Origin: Methylotenera sp.
GTDB taxonomy: Bacteria > Pseudomonadota > Gammaproteobacteria > Burkholderiales > Methylophilaceae
Assembly: GCA_017880905.1 (NCBI GenBank)
Contig: JADGRO010000034.1
Span: 1-64,000 of the forward strand
Length of the DNA: 64,000 nucleotides
Direction: 5' to 3'
The notes below the pieces were generated by a model. That model was not told the origin of the DNA and did not search any database. It was given only the letters and a program-made list of their open reading frames with translations. This document shows positions 37,010 to 46,542 of this stretch, one piece after another (position 1 is the stretch's first letter; every line of letters starts with the position of its first letter). The position numbers and the translations under genes are program-made.

Positions 37010-37747
37010 ATGAATTTAAAACACATGAGTTTAAAACAGGCTGTTGCCTTATCTATATTAACCATGAGCCAATTCGGGCTTGCGGATGAAGCCAGTCTAA
37101 AAAAGGCCATAGAAGCGGCTTACCCTAAATTTAAGGTAGAAAGTGTCATTAAAACACCCTATGCAGGCTTGTACGAAGTTTTTATGGGTGGGCAGATTGT
37201 GTACACCGATGAAAAACTCACTTTTTTAATTGCAGAAGGTCGTTTGGTTGATCCAAAAACCAAAAAAGATGTGACGGGCGAGCGTTTAGAAGAGCTCACT
37301 AAAGTTGATTTTGATAGCTTACCTTTAGATCAAGCAATCAAAGTAGTAAAAGGCAACGGCAGTCGAAAATTGGTAGTGTTTTCTGACGTGGATTGCCCTT
37401 ATTGCAAGCGCTTAGAGCAAAATGAACTCGTTAATATCACGGATGTAACTGTTTATACTTTTCTTTACCCATTGCAGCAATTGCACCCGGATGCGCCAGC
37501 CAAATCCAAATCCATATGGTGCGCTGATAACCGCGTAAAAGCTTGGCAAGATTGGATATTGAATGGTCATTTGCCCCCAACTATAGGCACTTGCGAAGTG
37601 CCGCTAGAAAAAGTGGGAGAGCTTGCCAGAAAAATTGGCGTGACTAGCACACCAACGTTGATTTTTGCTGATGGTAGACGCATGATGGGGGCGCAGCCAT
37701 ATAAAGAAATTGAGAAATATATGCAGGCAGCAATAGCAAAAAAATAA
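37010..37747 (+). CDS. dsbC: Periplasmic disulfide isomerase DsbC
   Basis: 245 residues: signal peptide about 1-25, a dimerisation domain (about 26-90) and a thioredoxin domain with DVDCPYCKRLEQ (active CPYC) and the cis-Pro loop TSTPTLIF. A second Cys pair (WCADN and GTCEV) is the structural disulfide of DsbC. It may help reshuffle LptD or pilin disulfides. It follows ubiF-like after 25 nt and is convergent with pilC. Confidence 0.94.
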   Translation: MNLKHMSLKQAVALSILTMSQFGLADEASLKKAIEAAYPKFKVESVIKTPYAGLYEVFMGGQIVYTDEKLTFLIAEGRLVDPKTKKDVTGERLEELTKVDFDSLPLDQAIKVVKGNGSRKLVVFSDVDCPYCKRLEQNELVNITDVTVYTFLYPLQQLHPDAPAKSKSIWCADNRVKAWQDWILNGHLPPTIGTCEVPLEKVGELARKIGVTSTPTLIFADGRRMMGAQPYKEIEKYMQAAIAKK

Positions 37748-37792
37748 CTTAATTACCTTTTTTATCAACTTTTTGGTTTAAATAATTTAGAC

Positions 37793-39004
37793 TTAAACCA
37801 CGGAACCCATTTTGAATATAGGTAAGTACATGGCAATAACTAAGCCGCCAATAAGCACACCGAGTACCACCATAATAATCGGTTCCATCAAGCTAGAGAG
37901 TGCTGCAACAGCATCATCTACTTCAGCTTCATAAAAATCTGCTACTTTACTCAACATTGAGTCTAAGGCCCCCGATTCCTCACCAATAGCAGTCATTTGT
38001 AATACCATGTTTGGGAAGACCTGCGCGTTTTGCATGGCCACTGTTAGGCTAGTGCCTGTGCTGATTTCACTTTGAATGCGTTTGGTGGCATCGAAATAAA
38101 CACGGTTGCCAGCAGCGCCAGCCACAGAATCTAGTGCTTCAACTAAAGGAACACCTGCGGCAAACATGGTAGCTAGAGTTCGCGCAAAGCGTGCAATCGT
38201 AGCTTTGCGAATCACATCGCCGAAAATTGGTAACTTTAGCATGAGCCTATCCATAGTCGCTTGCATTTTTTCGGAACGCTTCCAAGTGTAAAAGAAAAAC
38301 CATATACCAAAACCAATGGCACCAAATATAGCCCACCACCATTTAACAAAAAAGTCGGACATTGCCATTACGATTAAAGTTGGCGCTGGTAAGGCTGCAC
38401 CAAAGCCATCAAATAACGACTTAAATGCAGGAATCACGAAAATCATAATCACCGCAGTAATCACAAATGCAACTACAATAATTGAGATTGGGTAGAATAG
38501 CGCTGATTTAATTTTGCCCTTGATGGCCTGAATTTTTTCTTTGTAAGTCGCCAGACGATCCAGTAATGTATCCAAAATGCCTGCTTGCTCGCCTGCACCT
38601 ACCAGGTTACAGAATAGATTGTCGAAATAGAGAGGATACTTTCGGAACGAGGTACTTAGGCTGCTACCGGTTTCAACATCAGCTTTAATATCACCTAAAA
38701 GCTTAGCTACCGCAGGATTGCTATGGCCTTTGCCCACAATATCAAAAGCTTGCAGTAGTGGCACGCCAGCTTTCATCATAGTGGCAAGTTGACGTGTGAA
38801 CAAAGTAATATCTTTATCGGTAATTTTGCCTTTTTTGGCGAAGCCACTTTGTTTTTTAACCTTGGTAACAAAAATGCCCTGACGGCGTAACGTGGCATTT
38901 ACAAATGATTCGCCGGCAGCGCGCATTTCGCCTTTAATGACTTTACCTTTTTTATCTTTACCTTCCCAAAGGTAAGTAACTTGCTTAGTTGCAGTTGCAG
39001 CCAT
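37793..39004 (-). CDS. pilC: Type IV pilus platform protein PilC
   Basis: 403 residues. Starts with the PilC-type YLWEGKDKKGKVIKGE and has two T2SSF domains (about 67-190 and 270-393) with membrane helices and GAGEQAGILD/IGEESGALD motifs. Paired with pilB 70 nt upstream; the prepilin peptidase often found next to them is not here. It is a second platform protein, distinct from MshG at 22853. Confidence 0.93.
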   Translation of the reverse strand: MAATATKQVTYLWEGKDKKGKVIKGEMRAAGESFVNATLRRQGIFVTKVKKQSGFAKKGKITDKDITLFTRQLATMMKAGVPLLQAFDIVGKGHSNPAVAKLLGDIKADVETGSSLSTSFRKYPLYFDNLFCNLVGAGEQAGILDTLLDRLATYKEKIQAIKGKIKSALFYPISIIVVAFVITAVIMIFVIPAFKSLFDGFGAALPAPTLIVMAMSDFFVKWWWAIFGAIGFGIWFFFYTWKRSEKMQATMDRLMLKLPIFGDVIRKATIARFARTLATMFAAGVPLVEALDSVAGAAGNRVYFDATKRIQSEISTGTSLTVAMQNAQVFPNMVLQMTAIGEESGALDSMLSKVADFYEAEVDDAVAALSSLMEPIIMVVLGVLIGGLVIAMYLPIFKMGSVV

Positions 39005-39074
39005 AATGCATCCTTATCCTAAATCCGCAAATGATGGTTCGAAAATATTAACATGTTGATTAAGCATTGAATTT

Positions 39075-40793
39075 TTATTCATTGGTGCATGCCTCAATTT
39101 CTTCAATCGAAGTTAAGCCTTGCTTAGCTTTTAAAATTCCAGATCGACGCAAATCGTTCACACCTTCTAATTTTGCTTGGTCGGCGATGTCGTGTGCCGT
39201 GCCGTGTTTCATGATGATTCGGCTAATGGCGTCGGTGACAGGCATCACTTGATAGATACCTACGCGCCCCTTATAGCCGTCATTGCACAATTCGCAGCCA
39301 CCTTCTTTTGGACCGTAGAGCTGAAATTTCTCCTTAAAGTCTTCTTCAATGAAACCTACTTCAAGCAAGGCTTCTTTTGGAACTTCAACAGGTACCTTGC
39401 AGTTTTTGCATAAACGTCTCGCGAGTCGTTGTGCAGTAATTAGTGACACTGCAGAAGCGATATTGAATGGTGCAACGCCCATATTCATCAGGCGAGTTAG
39501 CGTGGCAGGCGCATCATTGGTATGCAATGTAGAAAGTACCATGTGGCCCGTTGAGGCGGCTTTAATCGCCATATCAGCGGTTTCGAGGTCGCGAATTTCA
39601 CCAATCATGATGATGTCAGGATCTTGCCGTAAGAACGATTTTAGCGCGACCGCAAACGTGAGGCCTTGCTTATCGTTCACGTTTACTTGATTAATGCCTG
39701 CTAGCGGAATTTCACATGGGTCCTCCGCTGTGGCAATATTTACGCCTGGGTTATTTAAAATATTCAAGCAGGTATAAAGCGAAACTGTTTTACCTGAACC
39801 GGTTGGCCCTGTCACCAATACCAAGCCATAGGGACGACTTACTGCAAATAGTAACGCGTCTTTTTGCTCTGGTTCGTAACCCAACGCTTCGATACCCAAT
39901 GTTGCACTGGTAGGGTCTAAAATACGCATTACAATTTTTTCGCCATGAATCAGCGGTAAAGTACTGACGCGGAAATCAATGGTACGTGTTTTAGACAGCA
40001 CCAATTTCATACGCCCATCTTGCGGAATACGTTTTTCAGAAATATCCAGATTGGAAATAACTTTAATACGTGAGGCCAATTTATCTTTAATGGCCAGTGG
40101 TGGCTGTGCAATTTCTTTCAAGATACCGTCAACACGATAACGGATGCGGTAAAATTTTTCGTAAGGCTCAAAATGCAAGTCAGACGCACCCATATTGATA
40201 GCGTCCAACAACATTTTGTTTAAAAATTTAACGACTGGCGCATCATCAACCTCCTGAGTGTTATCAGCTTCAGTCTCTTCATCGCCCGCGCCAATATCAA
40301 GATCAAAGTCGCCATCTGTATCAAGTGAAGTCATTGATGTATCTTTTGACTCAACTATCTTGTCTATCCATTTGCCTAGCTTGTCATCTTCCACCACTAC
40401 GGGGGATAGAGTCATACCCATCTGGAATTGCACACTATCAAGCGCATGCAAATTGGTGGGGTCAGAGATAGCAACGAATAAAACGTTATTTTGATTTTTT
40501 AATGCAATCACGCGATTTGATTGCATCAGCTTTAAATCGATGGATTTAGGCGGCAGGTAATCAGGGTTAAACGCATCCAAGTTTAAATAGGGAAACCCGA
40601 AAGATCTGGATGAGGTTTCTGCGATTTTTTCAGCAGAAACCTTTCTGCTAGTAATTACTTGCGTGATAAACGGGCTTTTTACAGTATTCGCCTGAGCTTG
40701 AATAATATTCGCTTCAGCCTCTGAAAGCAGCTTCTCTTGCACCAGCATGCGGGCAAGACCACTCAATTTTATCGATGTTGCAGCAGCAGCCAT
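39075..40793 (-). CDS. pilB: Type IV pilus extension ATPase PilB
   Basis: 572 residues. N-terminal MshEN/GspE-type domain (about 1-170), an acidic linker (DLDIGAGDEETEADN) and an ATPase core with Walker A GPTGSGKTVSLY, IGEIRDLETADMA and STLHTNDAPATL, plus tetra-Cys CKNCKVP...CELCNDGYKG. Motor for the PilA-type pili encoded at 61262-62246. The RLG-type c-di-GMP repeats of MshE are not seen here. Confidence 0.93.
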   Translation of the reverse strand: MAAAATSIKLSGLARMLVQEKLLSEAEANIIQAQANTVKSPFITQVITSRKVSAEKIAETSSRSFGFPYLNLDAFNPDYLPPKSIDLKLMQSNRVIALKNQNNVLFVAISDPTNLHALDSVQFQMGMTLSPVVVEDDKLGKWIDKIVESKDTSMTSLDTDGDFDLDIGAGDEETEADNTQEVDDAPVVKFLNKMLLDAINMGASDLHFEPYEKFYRIRYRVDGILKEIAQPPLAIKDKLASRIKVISNLDISEKRIPQDGRMKLVLSKTRTIDFRVSTLPLIHGEKIVMRILDPTSATLGIEALGYEPEQKDALLFAVSRPYGLVLVTGPTGSGKTVSLYTCLNILNNPGVNIATAEDPCEIPLAGINQVNVNDKQGLTFAVALKSFLRQDPDIIMIGEIRDLETADMAIKAASTGHMVLSTLHTNDAPATLTRLMNMGVAPFNIASAVSLITAQRLARRLCKNCKVPVEVPKEALLEVGFIEEDFKEKFQLYGPKEGGCELCNDGYKGRVGIYQVMPVTDAISRIIMKHGTAHDIADQAKLEGVNDLRRSGILKAKQGLTSIEEIEACTNE

Positions 40794-41140
40794 AAGTCAA
40801 GATTTCACTTCTAATTTAACATTTAATCTAGTTATTTACTTATTCTATATAAACTATTGTAGTTAAACAAGTTTTTAGTTTTAGGTAATAATGCACTTTA
40901 ACATTTTTTTTGTAAAGATAATGCAACTTATTTTTAATAAATTCAACCTTTTCGCAACAAAACTGGTTGCGATTTAAGCAACACAGCTAAAATGCGCTTG
41001 ACTTTTTACATTTTGTAACATATAAAGCGCGTAGGTGTTTGAGTTCGAGTGATATTTTAGCCTGCTGTAGTTTTATTGCGACTTGAGTTCTTGAGACAAA
41101 CTTTTTTGGGGCGCCCCCCTTGTTATGTAAGGATGTAGAA
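40794..41140 (+). promoter_or_regulatory. Promoter and long leader of the cold-shock gene
   Basis: 347 nt without a gene, AT-rich. A good sigma-70 promoter is visible: TTGACT (40998-41003), 17-nt spacer, TATAAA (41021-41026), giving a start near 41033 and a leader of about 105 nt, as usual for cspA-type genes. A perfect 6-bp inverted repeat CGCAAC/GTTGCG lies upstream at 40953-40971. The ribosome binding site AAGGA is at 41129-41133. The promoter of pilB should also lie in the left part of this stretch. Confidence 0.7.
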
Positions 41141-41344
41141 ATGGCACTAGGTACCGTGAAATGGTTTAATGATTCAAAAGGTTTTGGTTTTATTACTCCA
41201 GATGATGGCGGCGATGATTTATTCGCGCATTTTTCAGCAATAGTAGAAGCAGGTTATAAAAGTCTTAAAGAAGGTCAACGTGTGAGCTTCGAAGTGACTG
41301 AAGGCCCAAAGGGCAAACAAGCTTCAAATATTCAAAAGGCTTAA
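41141..41344 (+). CDS. Cold-shock protein (CspA family)
   Basis: 67 residues with the RNA-binding motifs KGFGFI and LFAHFS and the start [10 protein letters not shown]. The OB-fold protein binds single-stranded RNA/DNA. ATG 41141 is chosen over a longer reading because of the family start and the AAGGA site. Long leader and strong terminator on either side indicate a single-gene transcript. The exact paralogue (A, D, E) cannot be told. Confidence 0.94.
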   Translation: MALGTVKWFNDSKGFGFITPDDGGDDLFAHFSAIVEAGYKSLKEGQRVSFEVTEGPKGKQASNIQKA

Positions 41345-41380
41345 ATTCTCAGAATATTTAGCTAAAAAGTCTAAAATTGA

Positions 41381-41406
41381 AAAAGCTCGCATCGCGAGCT
41401 TTTTTT
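41381..41406. terminator. Rho-independent terminator between csp and icd
   Basis: AAAAGCTCGC and GCGAGCTTTT form a 10-bp stem with loop ATC, flanked by A-run and T-run, so it can serve both the plus-strand csp gene and the convergent icd gene. Confidence 0.9.
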
Positions 41407-41419
41407 ATGTCAAAAATTC

Positions 41420-42658
41420 CTACATATTTTCGATAATTTCATCGCCAAATTCAGTCGTTCCCACCTGTGTTGCACCTTCCATTTGACTAGAAAAATCACG
41501 TGTCACGCGTTTAGATAAAATCGCTTTTGCAACGCCATTTAACACTAAATCTGCTGCTTCCAGCCAACCTACGTGGCGCAGCATCATTTCGGCTGAAAGT
41601 ATGATTGAGCTGGGGTTGGCTAAATTTTTACCCGCAATTTTGGGCGCTGTACCGTGCGTGGCTTCAAACATCGCAACCGTATCACTTAAATTTGCCCCTG
41701 GTGCTATGCCGATGCCGCCCACTTGCGCAGCCAGTGCGTCGCTCATGTAATCGCCATTTAAGTTTAAGGCCGCAACCACGTCATAATCTTGCGGGTGCAA
41801 TAAAATTTCCTGTAAAAACGCATCGGCGATACAATCTTTAATCACAATTCCGTCAGGCAATTTACACCAGGGTCCGCCGTCCATTTCAACCGCGCTAAAT
41901 TCCTGCTTGGCGACTTCGTAACCCCAATCTCTAAAGCCACCCTCGGTAAACTTCATAATATTACCTTTGTGGGTAATGGTGACCGATTTGCGCTTATTAT
42001 CAATCGCATATTGAATTGCCTTGCGAATGAGGCGTTTACTGCCTTCCAGCGATACTGGCTTAATGCCAATTGCACAATTTTCGGGGAAGCGAATTTTTTT
42101 ACGCATGCCCATATCGCTTAAAAATTGAATGACTTTTTTAGCTTCGTCCGTCCCGGCTGCCCATTCAATGCCAGCGTAAATATCTTCGGTGTTTTCACGA
42201 AAAATCACCATATCAGTTTTTTCTGGGTGCTTCACTGGGCTTGGGACGCCGGTAAAATATTGCACCGGGCGCAAACACACATACAAATCAAGCTCTTGGC
42301 GCAATGACACGTTAAGTGAGCGTATGCCGCCGCCTACGGGCGTAGTCAAAGGGCCTTTGATCGAAATCACATAATCACGCACAGCTTGCATAGTTTCAGC
42401 GGGTAGCCAGGTGTTTGCATCGTAAACTTTGGAGGCTTTTTCTCCTGCATATACTTCCATCCAAGCGATTTTGCGCGCGTTACCGTAGGCCTTGCTCACA
42501 GCTGCATCCACTACTTTTTGCATGGAAGGCGTAATGTCTGCACCTATGCCATCACCTTCAATAAATGGGATAATCGGGTTATTCGGCACGTTGAGCGTGT
42601 CATCTGCGTTGATGGTGATTTTTGCGCCCATGCTAGGGATTGTTATTTTTGAAGCCAT
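41420..42658 (-). CDS. icd: Isocitrate dehydrogenase
   Basis: 412 residues (E. coli 416) with the TCA-cycle enzyme's core: substrate loop [20 protein letters not shown], whose Ser is the regulatory phosphorylation site in E. coli, and [11 protein letters not shown]. The cofactor loop reads [11 protein letters not shown] and the end [11 protein letters not shown]. Compared with E. coli NADP enzyme (Lys344, Tyr345, Tyr391, Arg395), Lys344 is kept but the other three are Ile, Arg and Ser, so cofactor choice is uncertain. Divergent from rluE with only 26 nt between starts. Confidence 0.93.
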   Translation of the reverse strand: MASKITIPSMGAKITINADDTLNVPNNPIIPFIEGDGIGADITPSMQKVVDAAVSKAYGNARKIAWMEVYAGEKASKVYDANTWLPAETMQAVRDYVISIKGPLTTPVGGGIRSLNVSLRQELDLYVCLRPVQYFTGVPSPVKHPEKTDMVIFRENTEDIYAGIEWAAGTDEAKKVIQFLSDMGMRKKIRFPENCAIGIKPVSLEGSKRLIRKAIQYAIDNKRKSVTITHKGNIMKFTEGGFRDWGYEVAKQEFSAVEMDGGPWCKLPDGIVIKDCIADAFLQEILLHPQDYDVVAALNLNGDYMSDALAAQVGGIGIAPGANLSDTVAMFEATHGTAPKIAGKNLANPSSIILSAEMMLRHVGWLEAADLVLNGVAKAILSKRVTRDFSSQMEGATQVGTTEFGDEIIENM

Positions 42659-42684
42659 ATTTTATCCATGTTAATTTTATTTAA

Positions 42685-43215
42685 ATGATAGTCTTATTTA
42701 ACAAGCCGTTTAACGTCGTGTGCCAATTTGGCCCACACCAGAAGCATGCCACGTTAAAAGAATTTATCGCTATCCCCAATGTTTATGCGGCAGGACGACT
42801 GGACACCGATTCTGAAGGTTTGCTTATTTTAACCGATGATGGCGCTTTGCAGCACAAATTAAGCCACCCAAAGCATAAAGAAATTAAAACTTATTGGGCG
42901 CAGGTAGAAGGCGCGCTTCAAGACACTGATTTAGCGCCGTTGCGAGGCGGCGTAGATTTGGGCGATTTTGTCACACAACCCGCACAGGCTAAAATAATAC
43001 AGGAACCAAGTGGATTATGGCCTAGAAAGCCGCCAATTCGTGAGCGCAAGGCGATTCCGACCAGTTGGTTAGAAATCAAAATCGTAGAGGGGAAAAATCG
43101 CCAAGTGCGGCGTATGACAGCTAAAATAGGCTTTCCGACATTGCGCTTAATTCGCTACAGTATCGGCAGTTATAACATTGATAATATTAAAACTGGAAGC
43201 TATAAAATTATATGA
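42685..43215 (+). CDS. rluE: 23S rRNA pseudouridine synthase RluE-like
   Basis: 176 residues of the RsuA/RluB/RluE family without an S4 domain, as in RluE. Catalytic Asp in [13 protein letters not shown]; later motif [20 protein letters not shown]. RluE modifies a uridine in 23S rRNA helix 93. The next gene overlaps by 4 nt (ATGA). Confidence 0.88.
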   Translation: MIVLFNKPFNVVCQFGPHQKHATLKEFIAIPNVYAAGRLDTDSEGLLILTDDGALQHKLSHPKHKEIKTYWAQVEGALQDTDLAPLRGGVDLGDFVTQPAQAKIIQEPSGLWPRKPPIRERKAIPTSWLEIKIVEGKNRQVRRMTAKIGFPTLRLIRYSIGSYNIDNIKTGSYKII

Positions 43216-43919
43216 AACCTGTCGTTATTTTTCGTTTTCTAGCGCACGAAGGTCCCGGCTATTTGGGTGATTTTTTAAGCGCGCAGAATATTCCTTGGCA
43301 ACTTGTTAAAGTGGATGAGGCAGAAGCTGTTCCAGTGTCTATATTGGCTTACAGCGGCATGGTGCTAATGGGCGGCCCGATGAGCGTAAACGATGATTTG
43401 CCGTGGGTTCCGCCTTTGCTAGATTTAATTCGCGAAACCAAAGCCAACGATATTCCGCTACTCGGCCATTGCTTGGGCGGGCAACTTATGAGCAAAGCTT
43501 TGGGAGGAGTGGTGACGAAAAACCCAATCAAAGAAATCGGCTGGGGCGGGGTTGCTGTGAGCAATAACGAAGCAGCTAAATTTTGGTTTGGCAACACCGA
43601 AACCTTTAATGCTTTTCACTGGCACGGTGAAACCTTCAGCCTGCCACAAGGTGCTATTCATCTGCTTTCCAGCCCATATTGCCAAAACCAAGCGTGGAGC
43701 ATAGGCAAACATTTAGCCTTTCAAACGCACATTGAAATGACGCTTGAAATGGTGAAAAAATGGTGCGAGGAAGGTGAAAATGAATTACTTGAAGCAGCCA
43801 GTAGTGTAGCCGTGCAACAAGCGAATAAGATGCAGCAAGAGCTGTCGTTGCATTGTTTTTTCCTCAACATAGTAGCAAAACAGGTTTACACGCAGTGGAT
43901 TCGTGGGCTTAAATTCTGA
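43212..43919 (+). CDS. Class I glutamine amidotransferase-like protein
   Basis: 235 residues. Triad residues Cys87 (LLGHCLGGQ), His173 and Glu175 (AFQTHIEMT) are in place, with the conserved [11 protein letters not shown]. It is a stand-alone GATase of the GuaA N-domain type, without a synthetase part, so the acceptor is unknown. Cotranscribed with rluE by overlap. Its stop is 1 nt before the first attC-like site, so it ends the conserved chromosomal part. Confidence 0.85.
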   Translation: MKPVVIFRFLAHEGPGYLGDFLSAQNIPWQLVKVDEAEAVPVSILAYSGMVLMGGPMSVNDDLPWVPPLLDLIRETKANDIPLLGHCLGGQLMSKALGGVVTKNPIKEIGWGGVAVSNNEAAKFWFGNTETFNAFHWHGETFSLPQGAIHLLSSPYCQNQAWSIGKHLAFQTHIEMTLEMVKKWCEEGENELLEAASSVAVQQANKMQQELSLHCFFLNIVAKQVYTQWIRGLKF

Positions 43920-43920
43920 C

Positions 43921-43967
43921 ACCTAACATTTGATATAAGGCGCGTCCGCTTGAATGATGGGTTAGCC
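43921..43967 (-). repeat. attC-like recombination site 1
   Basis: Read on the minus strand: GGCTAAC..., CATCATTCAAGCGGAC, short middle, TTATATCAAATGTTAGGT. The outer pair (RYYYAAC-like and GTTAGGT, matching GTTRRRY) and the inner L-box pair follow the integron attC plan. It lies just after the stop of the hypothetical gene (43975), as in a gene cassette. It shares TAACRTTTGAWWTAAGG (plus-strand reading) with the sites at 44530 and 45269. Confidence 0.65.
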
Positions 43968-43974
43968 ATTATAG

Positions 43975-44514
43975 TTATGCACCAATAATCTTAAAAAGAT
44001 AACTTACGGCTTTGAAACCCCAATATAACAACAGCCCCAAACCTGACAACATAAGTAAACCGACAAAAAATAAATACCACTTAGAGTAAATTGGCTGAAA
44101 TTGAACTTGAATAAGTTGAGCTGCCCCTTGATCAGAGCGGACTCTCAACAAGACTGGTATTTTTGAGTGACTTAAATATTGGATATTTAGAAATTCTTTA
44201 GGGCCAAGGCTATCAATTTTTATTATATGTTCACCATTAGGGTTGAATTCTTCTTTGTACGCAATAGCCTGTGAAAACTGAAAATGATCTGGCTTTTCTT
44301 TGTGCACAATTTCAATATTAGTTGCGGATTTTCTACCGCCATTTTGTATAGTTAGTGAATCAGTTTGCAGTTTTATCTTTGGGTAGTTAAGTGCAAAAGT
44401 GAATGTACCTGGTAAAAAATATTGCAGCTTTGGTTTGTCAGCAAAGCGCTGCAAAGCCAAACCTACAAGAAAAGAAACAAGACCCGTTATTACATATCCA
44501 ACTATTGGGTTCAT
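43975..44514 (-). CDS. Hypothetical two-TM protein in a cassette-like position
   Basis: 179 residues. A membrane helix at each end (about 4-22 and 148-170) flanks a beta-rich domain with LQTDSLTIQNGGRKSATNIE, of a type seen in proteins that project a small Ig-like domain. No catalytic motif visible. It is bounded by attC-like sites 7 nt after its stop and 15 nt before its start, so it fits an integron gene cassette. Function unknown. Confidence 0.6.
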   Translation of the reverse strand: MNPIVGYVITGLVSFLVGLALQRFADKPKLQYFLPGTFTFALNYPKIKLQTDSLTIQNGGRKSATNIEIVHKEKPDHFQFSQAIAYKEEFNPNGEHIIKIDSLGPKEFLNIQYLSHSKIPVLLRVRSDQGAAQLIQVQFQPIYSKWYLFFVGLLMLSGLGLLLYWGFKAVSYLFKIIGA

Positions 44515-44529
44515 CTGATCTCCCTATAG

Positions 44530-44589
44530 GGCTAACGTTTGAATTAAGGGGCTGGCTTTAGCCAGTCCGGCTTGAATGATGGGTTTGTG
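44530..44589 (-). repeat. attC-like recombination site 2
   Basis: Best formed of the three. On the minus strand: AAACCCATCATTCAAGCCGG, then a perfect stem CTGGCT/AGCCAG, then CCTTAATTCAAACGTTAGCC. The L-box pair ATTCAAGCCGG and CCTTAATTCAA is close to the classic attC. It sits between the tpm stop (15 nt away) and the next cassette gene start. Confidence 0.7.
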
Positions 44590-44603
44590 TGACTAAAGAC
44601 GTG

Positions 44604-45242
44604 TTAAACATTTTTTAGCAGCCAAACATTCTCTATTGCTGTACATTTTCCCTTCAATCCACCAGATACATTTGTGCTTGCAATGAGAGTTAACTCATAA
44701 CTATCTGCATAGTGTTGATTTATTTCCTCGTTACTGATTGAAAATGGAGGGCCTTCCATCATGCTTTGGTCGTACTCGTAACAAATTAGTAACTGCGGCG
44801 CTTTATCCGTAATTTGCATTAGGCGTTCTGTGTATTGATTGCGCATTTCTACGGGTAGAGCGACTAAAGCAGCCCTGTCATAAATTGCATCAACCAGACC
44901 AAGTATGTTGCTAGATAAATCAAATATATCACCAACAAATATATCGATATTTGTTGCGCTGGAGTGTTCTAGTTCACCAACACTTGATATTTTGGGCTCT
45001 ATTCCAAGTTCTGCAAATAATTGCACAATGGCTATTTTGCTTAATTCAGCTCCAGCAACCCTATAGCCATTAGTAAGTAACCAAGCAATATCACGAGTTT
45101 TACCGCACAATGGTATAAATATACGACTGCCTTCTACTAAAGAAAGCTCTCTAAAATATTTAACCAGTAGTGGGTTGGCTTCATTTTGGTGGAAAGCAAT
45201 GTCATTTTTTCCCCACTTTCGGTGCCAAAAATTTGCATCCAT
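44604..45242 (-). CDS. tpm: Thiopurine S-methyltransferase family protein (Tpm)
   Basis: 212 residues; starts MDANFWHRKWGKNDIAFHQ and has the SAM-binding IFIPLCGKTRDIAWLL, typical of bacterial TPMT. Bacterial TPMTs can methylate selenium and tellurium oxyanions; the real substrate here is unknown. It reads on the minus strand between two attC-like sites, as a gene cassette. Confidence 0.9.
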   Translation of the reverse strand: MDANFWHRKWGKNDIAFHQNEANPLLVKYFRELSLVEGSRIFIPLCGKTRDIAWLLTNGYRVAGAELSKIAIVQLFAELGIEPKISSVGELEHSSATNIDIFVGDIFDLSSNILGLVDAIYDRAALVALPVEMRNQYTERLMQITDKAPQLLICYEYDQSMMEGPPFSISNEEINQHYADSYELTLIASTNVSGGLKGKCTAIENVWLLKNV

Positions 45243-45268
45243 AATAATCTCTTTGGAAATTTACTTAC

Positions 45269-45328
45269 GCATAACGTTTGATATAAGGGGTAATGCGCGT
45301 CAGCGCAGCGTCTCGCAATACTTAGCAT
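45269..45328 (-). repeat. Degenerate attC-like site 3
   Basis: Contains the same core (minus-strand CCTTATATCAAACGTTA) as sites 1 and 2 on the side next to tpm, but the partner L box is not recognisable; the far end reads TGCTAAG. It would be the 3' end of a lost cassette upstream of tpm. Degenerate, so lower confidence. Confidence 0.45.
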
Positions 45329-45433
45329 AAATTAAATTATGAAGTTACACGGGCCGCAAAGCAACTGCTTATCACAACATTACATATGATTGAGTCTGAA
45401 TCGGCGAGGTTTAGACTGTGTTAAAATAGCGCT

Positions 45434-46519
45434 ATGTCCGGAAACACAATTGGTACTTTATTCACGCTCACCTCGTTCGGCGAATCGCACGGTCCCGCTA
45501 TTGGGGGCGTGGTAGATGGCTGTCCACCAGGTTTGGAGTTGAGCGTCGCTGATTTGCAGGTGGATTTGGATAGACGCAAACCCGGAACTTCGCGCCACGT
45601 GACGCAACGCCAAGAAGACGACGCGGTAGAAATCTTATCGGGCGTATTTGAGGGCAAAACCACAGGCGCGCCGATAGGCTTGCTGATTCGCAACACTGAC
45701 CAGCGCAGCCATGACTACAGCAAGATTATGGATACGTTTCGGCCTGGCCATGCTGATTATACCTACAGCCAAAAATATGGTGCGCGCGATTATCGTGGCG
45801 GCGGGCGCAGTAGTGCGCGCGAAACGGCGATTCGCGTGGCGGCTGGTGGTATTGCCAAAAAATGGCTCAAACAGCGTTTTGGCGTGCAAGTACGCGGTTA
45901 TATGAGCCAATTGGGTGAAATTGAAATTCCATTCGAGACTTGGGATTGCGTGAATGAAAACCCATTTTTTTCGCCCAATACCAAAGTGTTACCACAATTA
46001 GAAGAATATCTGGATAAAATCCGTGCCGAGCGCGATTCAGTCGGCGCACGCATCACCGTGGTGGCAGAGGGTGTACCGGTGGGTTGGGGCGAGCCGGTGT
46101 TTGATAGGCTGGATGCGGATATTGCGCATGCCATGATGAGCATTAATGCGGTGAAAGGCGTAGAAATTGGCGCGGGCTTTGCCGCCATTTCGCAGCGCGG
46201 TAGCGTGCATTCAGATGAATTAACCCCACAAGGTTTTGTCACCAATCATGCGGGTGGTATTTTGGGCGGCATTTCTAGTGGGCAAGAGATACGCGTCAAT
46301 GTGGCGTTAAAACCGACTTCTAGCATTCCGCAAGAACGCCGTTCGATTGATAAAAATGGCAAAGCCGTAACTATGCAAACCACGGGGCGACATGACCCAT
46401 GCGTGGGTGTGCGTGCCACGCCGATTGCTGAAGCCATGTTGGCGCTGGTGTTGATGGATCATGCGTTACGTCATCGTGCGCAAAATGCTGATGTGGTTTC
46501 AACTGTACCTAAGATTTAA
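45434..46519 (+). CDS. aroC: Chorismate synthase AroC
   Basis: 361 residues, usual length. Signatures [36 protein letters not shown] and [20 protein letters not shown] are all present. It makes chorismate from EPSP with reduced FMN. A promoter region lies upstream (45330-45433) with a likely TAAAAT -10 box at about 45422. Confidence 0.97.
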   Translation: MSGNTIGTLFTLTSFGESHGPAIGGVVDGCPPGLELSVADLQVDLDRRKPGTSRHVTQRQEDDAVEILSGVFEGKTTGAPIGLLIRNTDQRSHDYSKIMDTFRPGHADYTYSQKYGARDYRGGGRSSARETAIRVAAGGIAKKWLKQRFGVQVRGYMSQLGEIEIPFETWDCVNENPFFSPNTKVLPQLEEYLDKIRAERDSVGARITVVAEGVPVGWGEPVFDRLDADIAHAMMSINAVKGVEIGAGFAAISQRGSVHSDELTPQGFVTNHAGGILGGISSGQEIRVNVALKPTSSIPQERRSIDKNGKAVTMQTTGRHDPCVGVRATPIAEAMLALVLMDHALRHRAQNADVVSTVPKI

Positions 46520-46542
46520 TTAGTAATGAGATTTAACTCGTT

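Noticed and set aside
37774-37800. TGGTTTAA/TTAAACCA inverted repeat between dsbC and pilC as a terminator
   Set aside because: AT-only stem overlapping the pilC stop without a T-run on either strand; too weak to call.
43212-43919. GATase as part of the integron cassette cluster
   Set aside because: It is on the other strand, overlaps rluE by 4 nt, and lies outside the outermost attC-like site.
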